NCBI RefSeq assembly: GCF_005938655.1
Contig: NZ_VCQT01000001.1
Span: forward strand, 62,001 to 126,000
Direction: 5' to 3'
Origin: Alloalcanivorax gelatiniphagus
GTDB lineage: Bacteria; Pseudomonadota; Gammaproteobacteria; Pseudomonadales; Alcanivoracaceae
DNA length: 64,000 nt
Part shown: positions 7,613-16,896 of the stretch, one piece after another
Numbering within the stretch: the stretch's first letter is position 1
Layout of the letters: each line of letters begins with the position of its first letter
Program-made: the position numbers and the translations under genes
Notes under the pieces: generated by a model
Databases searched by the model: none
Told to the model about the DNA's origin: nothing
What the model saw: the letters and a program-made list of their open reading frames with translations, nothing else

Positions 7613-9875
7613 ACTCACTCCTGTATCCGGGAATACTGCGTTCCAGCAGGCTGTCCACGCGCCCGCCGAACCCGCCGAGCCCGGTCATTTGAATCTGCAT
7701 TAATACCGTGGAGTCGCCTTCCAGGGTGCCGTTGCCGTCGTCGTCGACCAGCTCCCGCTGGCTGACCAGCCGGATCTTCCAACAGCAGTTACGCCATTCG
7801 GCGCCCGCCAGGGTCTCCAGGGTGCGCTGATTTTCCAGGTCGTACAGCCACCGGCCAATCAGGCGCCAGTTGCGGTGGATCGGCCAGATCGCGGCGACCT
7901 CCGATTGCTGAATGTCCTGTTCCGCCAGGTCATGGAAGCCCAGGTTGAGTACCCGGCGCTCCCGGTCGGTGTAGCCCAGCCGCAGGGAAGAGCGCTGGCG
8001 CTGGTTGGCGTGGGTATCCCACTGGCCTTCGGAATAGAGGTACCAATCGTGCCCAAAGTTCCAGCGCGCGTCGGCGACCATGGGGGTCTGGTCGGCATCG
8101 TCGGGCTGCTGGCCGCGCAATTGCACCTTGCGTTCGCCGGTGTAATAGCCCTGGCCGACCCGCAGGCGCACCTGTTCGCGGCCATCGTCGTTGCGCAGGA
8201 AGCGGCTGGTCACGCCCACCGACATCTTTTCCTCGTCGCCGATGCGATCGTAGCCGATGAAGCGATTTTCCCGGAACAGGGTGTTATAGGAAAAGGTCAG
8301 TTCGCCAGCGTCGAAGTTGGGCAGGTCGTCCTGATACTGGTAGGCCACCTTGTTGATGAACACCCGCGGTTCCAGCGTCTGGGTGTAGCCCCGGCCGAAC
8401 AGGCTGGTGTCGCGCTGCAGGAACAGCCCGGAATCCAGGCTGGCGCCCCAGGTGGTCAGGGTCGGGTCGGTGCTCTCGTCGGCGCCGTCCAGCTGATAGC
8501 GGGTGTGGTAGACCCGGGCCCGGGGCTCCAGGTAGCCCCAGGGTTGCTTGAGCCGCACCGTCAGCCCCGGAGCCAGGTGCACCCGGGCGCCGGTGGGGTT
8601 GCTGCTGGTGTCGTTGTCGGCGCGGTCAAAGGCGGTCACGTCGCTGAGCCACAGGCCGTGCAGGGGACCGTACAGCTTGGGGTCGCCGGACAGCTGCAGC
8701 TGCGGCAGACGCCGATAGGGTTCCAGGTTGTCCGGCAGGGTCGGGTCGATGGTCTGCCAGGACTGGATACGCGCCAAGGCCTGCCAGCGGCGGCCGAAAT
8801 AGCGGGCCTCGCCGAGCCGCGGCAGGTGAGTCTGGGAGCTGACCTCCAGGCCGGTGTCCAGGTCCTTGAAGTAGAAGTCGTCGGACACGTAATTGACGTC
8901 GGCGGTGAGCTGCCAGCGGTGCACCGAGCCGTTGTGCCGCCAGGACGCCACTTCCCGGTTCTGGTTGTCGAACTGGCGGTCGCTGAACAGCACGCCATAG
9001 CTGACCTGACCCAGGCCCAGGCGGTTCAGGTAGCGGAATTCGGTTTCCAGCCCGCTGCCCCGGCCATCGATATAACGGGGCGCCACGGTGGCGTCCATCT
9101 GCGGGTGCAGGTTGATATAGATGGGCTGGGTCACGTCCAGGCCGCCGTTGTCGCTGGTGGCGATGGTGGGGAACAGCAGCCCGCTTTTGCGGCGGTCGTC
9201 GATCGGGAAGGTGATCCACGGCAGCCACAGCACCGGCATGCCCTTGACCCGCAGGGTCACGTCGCGGGCCTCGCCCCAGCCCTGGCTGCGGTCCAGGCGG
9301 ATCTGCCGGCCGTTCAGCTGCCAGCCGTTGGAGCCCGGCGCGCAGGTGGTGTAGCTGCCCTGCTCGATGGTGACGAAATTGTCGACCACGTCGATGTAGT
9401 CGGCGGTGCCCCGGGCGCCGGGGCCGAACAGGGAATAGCGCACCTGATCCAGGCTCACCTCGCGGCGGTCGGTCTGGCCGCTCATGCCGTCGGCGAGGAA
9501 GGTGAACTGGTCAGTCTCCAGGCGCAGGCCGTTGTTCACCTGGAACTTGCCGCTGGACTGGTCGAGCAGGGCGGACTGGGTGGTGAGCCGGCGGCCCGGT
9601 TCCTCGATCAGCACGTCGCCGCCCATTTCAATCAGACCGTCGCGGGTCAGACTGGTGCGGTCGGCGGTGATCACCGTGTCGCTGCGTTCGGCGGGCACGC
9701 CCACCCGGGGGTTGTAATAGATGCCGCTGCACCACACCGGAATCGGCCGTTGCAGCACCAGGGGCATGGCGTCCATGGACTCCCGGTCGACCCAGTTAAG
9801 GTCGTCATCGGCGCCGGCGAAGCCGGCCAGGATCAGTGCCAGGCCGGGTAAAAACGATGGTTTGGGCAGTGGCAT
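7605..9875 (-). CDS. lptD: LPS-assembly outer-membrane protein LptD
   Basis: 756 residues. Signal peptide, an OstA-like periplasmic domain (LTRDGLIEMGGDVLIEEPGR region) and a large C-terminal beta-barrel that inserts LPS into the outer leaflet. The cysteines that form the LptD disulfides are all present: one in PVWCSGIYY, one in YTTCAPGSNGW and the CC pair in WRNCCWKIRL near the C-terminus. First gene of the operon; divergent from amgK with 144 bp between. Confidence 0.97.
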   Translation of the reverse strand: MPLPKPSFLPGLALILAGFAGADDDLNWVDRESMDAMPLVLQRPIPVWCSGIYYNPRVGVPAERSDTVITADRTSLTRDGLIEMGGDVLIEEPGRRLTTQSALLDQSSGKFQVNNGLRLETDQFTFLADGMSGQTDRREVSLDQVRYSLFGPGARGTADYIDVVDNFVTIEQGSYTTCAPGSNGWQLNGRQIRLDRSQGWGEARDVTLRVKGMPVLWLPWITFPIDDRRKSGLLFPTIATSDNGGLDVTQPIYINLHPQMDATVAPRYIDGRGSGLETEFRYLNRLGLGQVSYGVLFSDRQFDNQNREVASWRHNGSVHRWQLTADVNYVSDDFYFKDLDTGLEVSSQTHLPRLGEARYFGRRWQALARIQSWQTIDPTLPDNLEPYRRLPQLQLSGDPKLYGPLHGLWLSDVTAFDRADNDTSSNPTGARVHLAPGLTVRLKQPWGYLEPRARVYHTRYQLDGADESTDPTLTTWGASLDSGLFLQRDTSLFGRGYTQTLEPRVFINKVAYQYQDDLPNFDAGELTFSYNTLFRENRFIGYDRIGDEEKMSVGVTSRFLRNDDGREQVRLRVGQGYYTGERKVQLRGQQPDDADQTPMVADARWNFGHDWYLYSEGQWDTHANQRQRSSLRLGYTDRERRVLNLGFHDLAEQDIQQSEVAAIWPIHRNWRLIGRWLYDLENQRTLETLAGAEWRNCCWKIRLVSQRELVDDDGNGTLEGDSTVLMQIQMTGLGGFGGRVDSLLERSIPGYRSEYE

Positions 9876-10019
9876 CGGCTGCTCGGAACAGGTAAAAAGG
9901 CCGTTTCGGAATCCCCGACCGCGTCCTTGATGACGCGTACCCTGCCGGTGGGGCCGGCGTTGTCGTGGCGGTACGGAGTTTCAGTCGAATCGCGGCAGTG
10001 TAATGGATTGAAGGTGGCA

Positions 10020-11009
10020 ATGCAGCCTGAGAACGGTAATCAGGATCACCGGCGCGCGGCGCTGGATCAATGGGTGGGCGCCTGGCTGGGTGCTCCGGTG
10101 GCCGGCGAGCCGGCCTCGGCGGACGCCAGCTTTCGTCGCTATTTCCGGTACCGGCACGGCGGGCGCACCCTGGTGGCCATGGACGCGCCGCCGCCGCAGG
10201 AGGACTGCCGGCCCTTTATCGACGTGGCCGGCCGGCTCGCCCGCGCCGGTGTGAACGTGCCCGAGGTGCTGCACCAGGACCTGGAGCGGGGCTTTCTGCT
10301 GCTCACCGACATGGGCACCGAAACCTGGCTCACGGCGCTGGACGACGGCAACGCGGACGCCTGGTTCGGCGCCGCCCTGGACGCCCTGATCGCCCAGCAG
10401 TGCCACGCCGACAGCAGCGGGCTGCCGGTGTACGACCGGGCCCTGCTGCGCCGTGAGCTGGGGCTGTTCAGCGAATGGTACCTGGAGCGCCATCGTGGTC
10501 TGGCCCTGGAACAGGCCGACACGGCGCGCCTGGAGGCGCTGTTCGACACCCTGATCGAGTCCGCCCTGGCCCAGCCCCGGGTGTTCGTGCACCGGGACTT
10601 CATGCCCCGCAACCTGATGGTCAGCGACCCCAATCCCGGGGTGATCGATTTCCAGGACGCGGTGGGTGGCCCGCTCAGCTACGACCCGATCTGCCTGTTC
10701 AAGGACGCCTTCCTGAGCTGGCCGGAGGACCGGGTGCTGGTCTGGCTGCGCCTTTACCATGAGCGGGCCGGCGCCGCCGGCCTGCCGGTGCCGGCGGCCT
10801 TTGACGACTGGCTGCGCTGGTGTGACCTGATGGGCGCCCAGCGCCACCTGAAGGTGATCGGCATCTTCGCCCGCATCCGCCACCGGGACGGCAAGCCCAA
10901 ATACCTGGAGGACGCGCCGCGCTTCTTCGCCTATCTGCGCACCGTTATCACCCGGCGCCCGGAACTGGCCGACCTGGGCCGGCTGCTGGACCAGTGGGGC
11001 TGCCCGTGA
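10020..11009 (+). CDS. amgK: N-acetylmuramate/N-acetylglucosamine kinase AmgK
   Basis: 329 residues. Aminoglycoside-phosphotransferase fold; phosphorylates the anomeric position of MurNAc/GlcNAc in the peptidoglycan salvage route described in Pseudomonas. The catalytic loop [11 protein letters not shown] and the metal motif GVIDFQDA are present. The start at 10020 has AAGGTGG upstream and follows an in-frame stretch (from 9927) without family similarity. Position divergent from lptD and followed by murU is the arrangement known in pseudomonads. Confidence 0.93.
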   Translation: MQPENGNQDHRRAALDQWVGAWLGAPVAGEPASADASFRRYFRYRHGGRTLVAMDAPPPQEDCRPFIDVAGRLARAGVNVPEVLHQDLERGFLLLTDMGTETWLTALDDGNADAWFGAALDALIAQQCHADSSGLPVYDRALLRRELGLFSEWYLERHRGLALEQADTARLEALFDTLIESALAQPRVFVHRDFMPRNLMVSDPNPGVIDFQDAVGGPLSYDPICLFKDAFLSWPEDRVLVWLRLYHERAGAAGLPVPAAFDDWLRWCDLMGAQRHLKVIGIFARIRHRDGKPKYLEDAPRFFAYLRTVITRRPELADLGRLLDQWGCP

Positions 11010-11692
11010 GCGGCGACCCCACCGCCATGATCCTGGCCGCCGGCTATGGCAAACGGATGCGGCCGCTCACCGACACCACCCCCAAGCCGTTGCTGGAAGC
11101 CGGCGGCAAGCCGTTGATCCAGTATCACATCGAGGCCCTGCGCGACGCCGGGGTGGGGCAGATCGTGATCAATACCGGCTGGCTGGGCGAGCAACTGCCG
11201 GCGCGGTTCGGCGACGGCGACGCTCTGGGCGTGCGCCTGCACTGGTCCCATGAAGGCACGCCTCTGGAAACCGCCGGCGGCATTCGCCGGGCCCTGCCGC
11301 TGCTGGGCGAGGCGCCCTTTATCCTGGTCAATGGGGATATCTGGAGCGACTTCGATTTCCACCGTCTCGGCGCCCTGGACGGGGACGACCTGGCCCATCT
11401 GGTGCTGGTGGACAACCCGGCCCACCATCCGCACGGGGATTTCCATTTAACAGCCGGGGGCCGGGTGAGTGATAATGCCGCCCCCCGACTCACCTATCCC
11501 GGCATCGCGCGGCTGCATCCGGCGCTGTTTCGAGATCTGGACGACGGCGAACGGCCGCTGGCGCCGCTGTTGCGCGCGGCCATGGCCGCCGGCCGGGTCT
11601 CCGGCCAGTACCATGGCGGGCACTGGTGGGACATCGGCACGCCCGAGCGCCTGACCGAGCTGGATCGTTTTCTGGCCGGCCGCCGCCGCTGA
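11006..11692 (+). CDS. murU: N-acetylmuramate alpha-1-phosphate uridylyltransferase MurU
   Basis: 228 residues from a GTG at 11006 that overlaps the amgK stop (GTGA); an internal ATG at 11027 is the alternative. Nucleotidyltransferase signature [20 protein letters not shown], then a NGDIW metal-site motif. Makes UDP-MurNAc from AmgK product, bypassing de novo synthesis. Confidence 0.93.
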   Translation: MSGDPTAMILAAGYGKRMRPLTDTTPKPLLEAGGKPLIQYHIEALRDAGVGQIVINTGWLGEQLPARFGDGDALGVRLHWSHEGTPLETAGGIRRALPLLGEAPFILVNGDIWSDFDFHRLGALDGDDLAHLVLVDNPAHHPHGDFHLTAGGRVSDNAAPRLTYPGIARLHPALFRDLDDGERPLAPLLRAAMAAGRVSGQYHGGHWWDIGTPERLTELDRFLAGRRR

Positions 11693-11713
11693 GCCACGCA
11701 CCGAGGACATTTC

Positions 11714-12382
11714 ATGGCCAAGCAAACCCCCTGGATCGCCCCTTCCATTCTCGCCGCCGATTTCGCGCGGCTGGGCGAGGAGTGCGAGGCGGTGCTTGCC
11801 GCCGGCGCCGACGTGATCCATTTCGACGTGATGGACAACCATTACGTGCCCAACCTGACCATCGGCCCGATGGTGTGCAAGGCCCTGCGCCAGCACGGCA
11901 TCACCGCGCCCATCGACGTGCATCTGATGGTCAGCCCGGTGGACGACCTGATCGGCATGTTCGCCGACGCCGGTGCCTCCATGATCACCTTTCACCCGGA
12001 AGCCTCCCGGCACGTGGACCGTTCCCTGCAACTGATCCGCGACGCCGGCTGCCAGGCCGGCCTGGTGCTCAACCCGGCCACCGGCCCGGAGTGCCTGGAG
12101 TACGTCATGGACAAGCTGGACATGATCCTGCTGATGAGCGTGAACCCGGGCTTCGGCGGCCAGAAGTTCATCCCCGGCACCCTGCAAAAGATCGAGCGGG
12201 TGCGCCGGCTGATCGACGACAGCGGCCGTGATATCCGCCTGGAAGTGGACGGCGGTGTGTCCGAGAACAATATCGGAGAAGTGGCCGCCGCCGGCGCCGA
12301 TACCTTCGTGGCCGGCTCCGCCATCTTCGGCAAGGACGATTACCGGGCGGTGATCGAGGCGATGCGCGCGCGGCTGGTCTGA
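11714..12382 (+). CDS. rpe: ribulose-phosphate 3-epimerase
   Basis: 222 residues, TIM barrel. Metal and catalytic motifs [24 protein letters not shown] and LEVDGGV are intact. Interconverts ribulose-5-P and xylulose-5-P in the pentose phosphate pathway. Lies 21 bp after murU, so may share its transcript. Confidence 0.97.
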   Translation: MAKQTPWIAPSILAADFARLGEECEAVLAAGADVIHFDVMDNHYVPNLTIGPMVCKALRQHGITAPIDVHLMVSPVDDLIGMFADAGASMITFHPEASRHVDRSLQLIRDAGCQAGLVLNPATGPECLEYVMDKLDMILLMSVNPGFGGQKFIPGTLQKIERVRRLIDDSGRDIRLEVDGGVSENNIGEVAAAGADTFVAGSAIFGKDDYRAVIEAMRARLV

Positions 12383-12465
12383 CCCCGACCCGCCGGGGGC
12401 TGGTGGGCGGCCGCGTCACGGCGGTATAGTCGGTGAAATTCTATTCCGGAAACCAGGGAGACGCC

Positions 12466-13056
12466 GTGTCCGGTGTGTCGTATCCCCGCTCCTGGCGAGC
12501 CATTCTGATGGTGTTGGTGCTGGCGGCCCTGCTGGGCGGCTGCGCCACCCGTTCCATGGACCACGGGCCCCGGGTGGAAGAACGCGGCGCCGGTGGCGAG
12601 CCGCCCCCGCTGCTGCGCGACGATGTGCCCGCCGGCGACGCCTCGCCGGTGCTGCCGTTGCTGCGCGCCCAGGCGGAGCAGTGGCGCGGCGTGCCCTACC
12701 GGCTGGGCGGCAACGACCGCCGGGGCGTGGACTGTTCCGCCTTCGTGCAAATCACCTTCCAGTCACAGCTGGGCGTCAACGTGCCTCGCACCACCGATGA
12801 ACTGGCCCGCGAGGGGCAGCGGGTGGGCCGGGATGAGCTGCAAGCCGGCGACCTGGTGTTCTTCAAGACCGGCTTCCGGCAGCGCCATGTGGGCATCTAC
12901 ATGGGCGGTGACCGCTTCCTGCACGCCTCCACCAGCCGGGGCGTGATGACCTCTTCCCTGAACAACGTCTATTGGCGGCGCCATTACTGGAAGGCGCGCC
13001 GCCTGGATCTGGACGAGCTCCCTACGGCGGTGTCGCTTTCGGACGAATCACGGTAG
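12466..13056 (+). CDS. NlpC/P60 family lipoprotein (peptidoglycan endopeptidase)
   Basis: 196 residues from a GTG at 12466 with GGGAG five bases upstream. A signal peptide ends in the lipobox LLGGC, so the mature protein is a lipoprotein. The C-terminal NlpC/P60 domain shows catalytic Cys in GVDCSAFV, His in RHVGIYMG, and a polar third residue in FLHAST. Predicted cell-wall hydrolase of the Spr/MepS type. An upstream in-frame GTG at 12433 is possible but lacks a good ribosome site. Confidence 0.88.
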   Translation: MSGVSYPRSWRAILMVLVLAALLGGCATRSMDHGPRVEERGAGGEPPPLLRDDVPAGDASPVLPLLRAQAEQWRGVPYRLGGNDRRGVDCSAFVQITFQSQLGVNVPRTTDELAREGQRVGRDELQAGDLVFFKTGFRQRHVGIYMGGDRFLHASTSRGVMTSSLNNVYWRRHYWKARRLDLDELPTAVSLSDESR

Positions 13057-13111
13057 ATTACGTCACTGTTTTTTTTCAGTCATCACCGTTTGATTGACCG
13101 GGAGAGTACCC

Positions 13112-14224
13112 ATGAGCGCTGATCTCGCGCCCCTGTTTCGTCCTTTTGAATGCAAGTCCCTGAAGCTGCGCAACCGCGTGGCCATGGCCCCCATGACCCG
13201 CAGCTTCTCGCCCGGCCAGGTGCCCGGCGAGAACGTGGCCGGCTATTATCGCCGCCGCGCGGAAGGCCAGGTGGGGCTGCTGATCACCGAGGGCACCACC
13301 GTCAACCATCCCGGCGCGCCCGGCCATGACGCGGTGCCCGCCTTCCACGGCGAGGCCGCCCTGGCCGGCTGGAAGCGCGTGGTGGAAGCGGTGCACGGCG
13401 CCGGCGGCGCCATCATTCCGCAGCTCTGGCACGTGGGCAGCACCCGCCGGCCCGGCGTCGGCGCCGACAAGGACGCCCCCGCCTATTCGCCCTCCGGCCT
13501 GTTCAAGACCGGCAAGCCCAACGGCAAGGCCATGGACCAGCAGGACATCGACGACGTGATCCGGGCCTTCGCCGACGGCGCCCGGGACGCCAAGGCGCTG
13601 GGCTTCGACGGGGTGGAGCTCCACGGCGCCCACGGTTACCTGCTGGACCAGTTCTTCTGGGAAGGCACCAACCAGCGGGACGACCAGTACGGCGGCTCCC
13701 TGGAAAAGCGCGCCCGGTTCGGCGTGGAAGTGGTGCGCGCGGTGCGTGAGGCGGTGGGCGAGGACTTCGCCATCGTGCTGCGCTACTCGCAGTGGAAACA
13801 GCAGGATTACGAAGCGCGTCTGGCGCACACCCCGGAGGAGCTGGAGCGTTTTCTGGCGCTGTTCGTGGACGCCGGCGTGGACATCTTCCATGCCTCCACC
13901 CGTCGCTTCTGGGTACCGGAATTCGAGGGCTCGGATCTGAATCTGGCGGGCTGGACCAAAAAGCTCACCGGCAAACCGGCCATTTCCGTGGGCAGCGTGG
14001 GCCTGGATGACGACTTTATCGGCGCCAATAACCAGGGCATCGGCGGCACCGCCAATCCGAAAGGCATCGAGGAACTGGTGAAGCGCATGGCGGCGGACGA
14101 GTTCGACCTGATCGCGGTGGGCCGGGCCCTGCTGCAGGACCCGAACTGGCTGGTGAAAATGCGGGAAGGCCAGACCGACGAAATCGAACCCTTCACCAAG
14201 GCGGCGCTGGGCTCCCTGAGCTAG
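13112..14224 (+). CDS. NADH:flavin oxidoreductase, Old Yellow Enzyme family
   Basis: 370 residues; FMN-dependent TIM barrel ene-reductase. N-terminal LKLRNRVAMAPMTRS and the FMN/substrate signature ELHGAHGYLLDQFFWEGTNQ followed by DDQYGGSLEKRARF are diagnostic. The ATG at 13112 has GGGAG seven bases upstream. Physiological substrate cannot be told from sequence. Confidence 0.92.
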   Translation: MSADLAPLFRPFECKSLKLRNRVAMAPMTRSFSPGQVPGENVAGYYRRRAEGQVGLLITEGTTVNHPGAPGHDAVPAFHGEAALAGWKRVVEAVHGAGGAIIPQLWHVGSTRRPGVGADKDAPAYSPSGLFKTGKPNGKAMDQQDIDDVIRAFADGARDAKALGFDGVELHGAHGYLLDQFFWEGTNQRDDQYGGSLEKRARFGVEVVRAVREAVGEDFAIVLRYSQWKQQDYEARLAHTPEELERFLALFVDAGVDIFHASTRRFWVPEFEGSDLNLAGWTKKLTGKPAISVGSVGLDDDFIGANNQGIGGTANPKGIEELVKRMAADEFDLIAVGRALLQDPNWLVKMREGQTDEIEPFTKAALGSLS

Positions 14225-14232
14225 CGCCGTTG

Positions 14233-14286
14233 CGCGGTCGAACGAGCGCCCCCACGGCCTGAGCCAGCAGCGCTCGTTCGACCGCG
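14233..14286. repeat. perfect 16-bp inverted repeat between convergent genes
   Basis: Arms CGCGGTCGAACGAGCG (14233-14248) and its exact reverse complement (14271-14286) around a 22-nt loop, between the oxidoreductase and the amidotransferase that face each other. No U-tract follows; it may be a bidirectional transcript end or an interspersed repeat. Confidence 0.6.
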
Positions 14287-14306
14287 ATCAATACCGGGCC
14301 AGCCCC

Positions 14307-15005
14307 CTAGGCAACCGACAGAAACGCATCCAACAGCCGGTTCAAGCGCCGGCGGGCGTCGTCGAACAGGGGCAGGTGCGCCAGCATTTCCTCTTCACTT
14401 TGCACCCAGGGGCCGCCATCGCGCAGTTCGTCCGCGCATTCGTGGCACAGGGCGCGCACATGGCCCGGCGCCAGCTCCAGATGGAATTGCAGGGCCAGCA
14501 CCCGGTCGCCATAGCGGAACGCCTGGTTCTCGCAGCCCCAGCTGCGCGCCAGATGCACGGCGCCGTCCGGAATCGAGAAGGTGTCACCGTGCCAGTGCAG
14601 CACCGGCGCGCCGTCGTTGAACACCGCGCCGATCGGGTCGGCGCGGCCGGCGTCGGTGCTTTGCACCGGGAACCAGCCGATTTCCCGTTGCGGGTTGCGG
14701 GTCACCGGCGCGCCCAGCACCCGGGCGATGATCTGGGCGCCCAGGCACACCCCCAGCACCTTGCGCTGCTGGTCCAGGCAGGCGGCGATCAGCCGTTTCT
14801 CATCGGCCAGCCAGGGGAACCGTTGTTCATCGTCGGCGCCCATGGGGCCGCCCATCACGATCAGGGCGTCGAACTGGTCCGGGGCGGGCAACGGGTCGCC
14901 GTGGTACAGCCGCGAGCCGCTGACGGTATGGCCCTGGCGTTCCAGCCAGCCGGCAATGGTGCCCAGCTTCTCGAACGGCACATGGGACAGATAGTGGACG
15001 CGCAT
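14307..15005 (-). CDS. class I glutamine amidotransferase-like protein (GMP synthase-like)
   Basis: 232 residues. Nucleophile elbow VLGVCLGAQIIARVLG and a later QFHLEL give the Cys/His(/Glu) triad. The fold is that of stand-alone GATase1 proteins annotated as GMP synthase-like; no synthetase domain is present. Begins 23 bp after the upstream lipoprotein gene on the same strand. Confidence 0.85.
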   Translation of the reverse strand: MRVHYLSHVPFEKLGTIAGWLERQGHTVSGSRLYHGDPLPAPDQFDALIVMGGPMGADDEQRFPWLADEKRLIAACLDQQRKVLGVCLGAQIIARVLGAPVTRNPQREIGWFPVQSTDAGRADPIGAVFNDGAPVLHWHGDTFSIPDGAVHLARSWGCENQAFRYGDRVLALQFHLELAPGHVRALCHECADELRDGGPWVQSEEEMLAHLPLFDDARRRLNRLLDAFLSVA

Positions 15006-15028
15006 CGGGGGTCAGTTCCTCCCTTCGC

Positions 15029-16105
15029 CTAATACAGGTATTCCGCTCGCAGCACCGCCAGCAAGGTGCCCTCGCCGTCATAGAGATTGAGGCGCTGGCC
15101 TTCCACCTGGAAGCTTGCCACGCGGCTCAGCACCGCCATGAAGTCGTCGGCCACGTTGTCGCCGGTGCAGGCCATTTCCGTGCTGGCCAGGTTCTCAAGA
15201 GTAAGCCGCCGGTCCTCGCTTTGATAGCGTCCGCTCAGGCTGTTGCAGCCGGTGTTGCCCTTCACTTCGCCCTGCTGGGCATGGAACACCAGATGGGCCT
15301 GGCGGTTCTGGCCCTGCGGCGCCGGCACCGCCCGGCCTTCCACCTGGAGCAGCTTCCAATAGGTGTTGGCCAGGTCGGCGTTGGCGCTGGCCGAACTCAG
15401 CGGCAGGGTCACCGGCTCCTGGTCGCCGTCCAGCACGCGCAGCGGCGCCGGCATGGCGAACAGGGTGGCGCCGTCGGCCAGCACCCGGGCGTCCAGGCCG
15501 TAGCGGCGGTCGGCGGCCACCCGGGTCTGGTCGAAATAGAGCCGGAACGGCTGGGCCAGATCACCCTCCAGGGCCAGCCGGGTGAGCCGCTGGGTGAGCG
15601 GCGCGCCGTCGCCGCCGGACAGGTCGCGCAGGGTCAGCACCAGCACGCCGCTTTCCGGAATGGCCGCGTCCTCCGGCAGGGTGATGCGCCCCTCCACGGT
15701 GCCGATATTGGTGGCGTCGCGGCGGTAGTCGCCGGCGAACGGCGAGTCCCCTTCCAGGGTCAGTGACGGGTTGTCCAGGGTGGCGGTCAGGGTCTGGTCG
15801 ACGATCAGGCCGCCGTTATCCAGGTAGTGCAGCGCCAGGTCGCCCTGGTCGGTTTTTTCCCAGCGCAGGCCACGGCGCGGGCCGCCATTGACCAGATACA
15901 GCTGGCCGTCGTCTTCCAGTACCAGGGCGTTCAGGTCGCTGTCGCCGGTCGGCCGCCAGATGCCCGCCAGACCGTCACGGACCTGGGCGGCCGGGGTTTC
16001 GGCGGGCAGCTCGGCGGATTCCCCGGGGCCGGCGGCCGGCGGTGCCGGGTCATCGCAGGCGGCGAGCAGAAAGACAAAAGGAACGAGCAACCAGAACGGT
16101 CTCAT
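15029..16105 (-). CDS. META-domain lipoprotein
   Basis: 358 residues from ATG 16105. Signal peptide MRPFWLLVPFVFLLAACDD with lipobox LLAAC. The middle region (IPESGVLVLTLRDLSGGDG) resembles the YbaY/YscW lipoprotein domain, and the C-terminal part (NTYWKLLQVEGR, NTGCNSLSGRYQ, TEMACTG) is a HslJ-like META domain. Envelope protein of unknown exact role. The longer frame upstream has no family similarity. Confidence 0.85.
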   Translation of the reverse strand: MRPFWLLVPFVFLLAACDDPAPPAAGPGESAELPAETPAAQVRDGLAGIWRPTGDSDLNALVLEDDGQLYLVNGGPRRGLRWEKTDQGDLALHYLDNGGLIVDQTLTATLDNPSLTLEGDSPFAGDYRRDATNIGTVEGRITLPEDAAIPESGVLVLTLRDLSGGDGAPLTQRLTRLALEGDLAQPFRLYFDQTRVAADRRYGLDARVLADGATLFAMPAPLRVLDGDQEPVTLPLSSASANADLANTYWKLLQVEGRAVPAPQGQNRQAHLVFHAQQGEVKGNTGCNSLSGRYQSEDRRLTLENLASTEMACTGDNVADDFMAVLSRVASFQVEGQRLNLYDGEGTLLAVLRAEYLY

Positions 16106-16166
16106 ACAGCGGGTCTCCAGAATTCCATAGGGCCACGGAACACAGAGTCCCGCCGGCCCGACAAGT

Positions 16167-16838
16167 TCAAGGCGAGGGGATACGCACCAGCGGCAGCTGC
16201 TCCTGAATCCAGAGCGTGCGTTGCTGCACATAGTCGGTGGTGCCGCGCACATCGTAGTAGCTGGGCCGGGGCAGCAGCACCGCCATCTGCGCGGCCTGGG
16301 CCGGCGATAGCTGGTCGGCGTCAACGCCGAAGTAGTGGCGGGCGGCGGCCTGGGCGCCGAACACCCGGTTGCCCCATTGGGCGGTGTTCAGATACAGCTC
16401 CAGGATGCGCTGCTTGGACAGGGACAGCTCCAGCATCACCGCGATCAGCGCTTCCTGAATCTTGCGGGTATAGGTTTTTTCCGAACTCAGGAACAGGTTC
16501 TTGGCCAGTTGCTGGGTGATGGTGGAACCGCCGGCCACCGGGCGGCCGGCTTCCTCGTTGCGCGCCATGGCATGGCGGATGCCGCGCCAATCGAAGCCGG
16601 AGTGCTCCACGAAACGGGCGTCCTCGGAGATCAGCACCGCGCGCTTCAGATCGTCGGCGATCAGATCGTAGTCGCGCCACTGATAGCTCACCTGGCCATG
16701 GGCGCGGGCACGCTCCATGAAGGCGGTGTCCTTCGGGTTCTGGCCGCGCAACTGCAGCACCAGCCCCAGGTACCAGAGCTGGGAGGCCAGGGCGGCGATC
16801 ACCAGCAGACCCAGGACGGAAAGGAAAAAACGCTTCAT
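16167..16838 (-). CDS. mtgA: monofunctional biosynthetic peptidoglycan transglycosylase
   Basis: 223 residues from ATG 16838. N-terminal membrane anchor (KRFFLSVLGLLVIAALAS). GT51 motifs: catalytic Glu in SEDARFVEHSGFDW and RPVAGGSTITQQLAKNLFLS (split across the active site), then RKIQEALIAVMLE. Polymerises lipid II glycan strands at the inner membrane. Lies 58 bp after the SulP gene. Confidence 0.96.
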   Translation of the reverse strand: MKRFFLSVLGLLVIAALASQLWYLGLVLQLRGQNPKDTAFMERARAHGQVSYQWRDYDLIADDLKRAVLISEDARFVEHSGFDWRGIRHAMARNEEAGRPVAGGSTITQQLAKNLFLSSEKTYTRKIQEALIAVMLELSLSKQRILELYLNTAQWGNRVFGAQAAARHYFGVDADQLSPAQAAQMAVLLPRPSYYDVRGTTDYVQQRTLWIQEQLPLVRIPSP

Positions 16839-16896
16839 TGGCCGGATCGTATCCTGCTTCTCGGAGTCCCGATTCTCTCCAAAACCGGCGGCCTTG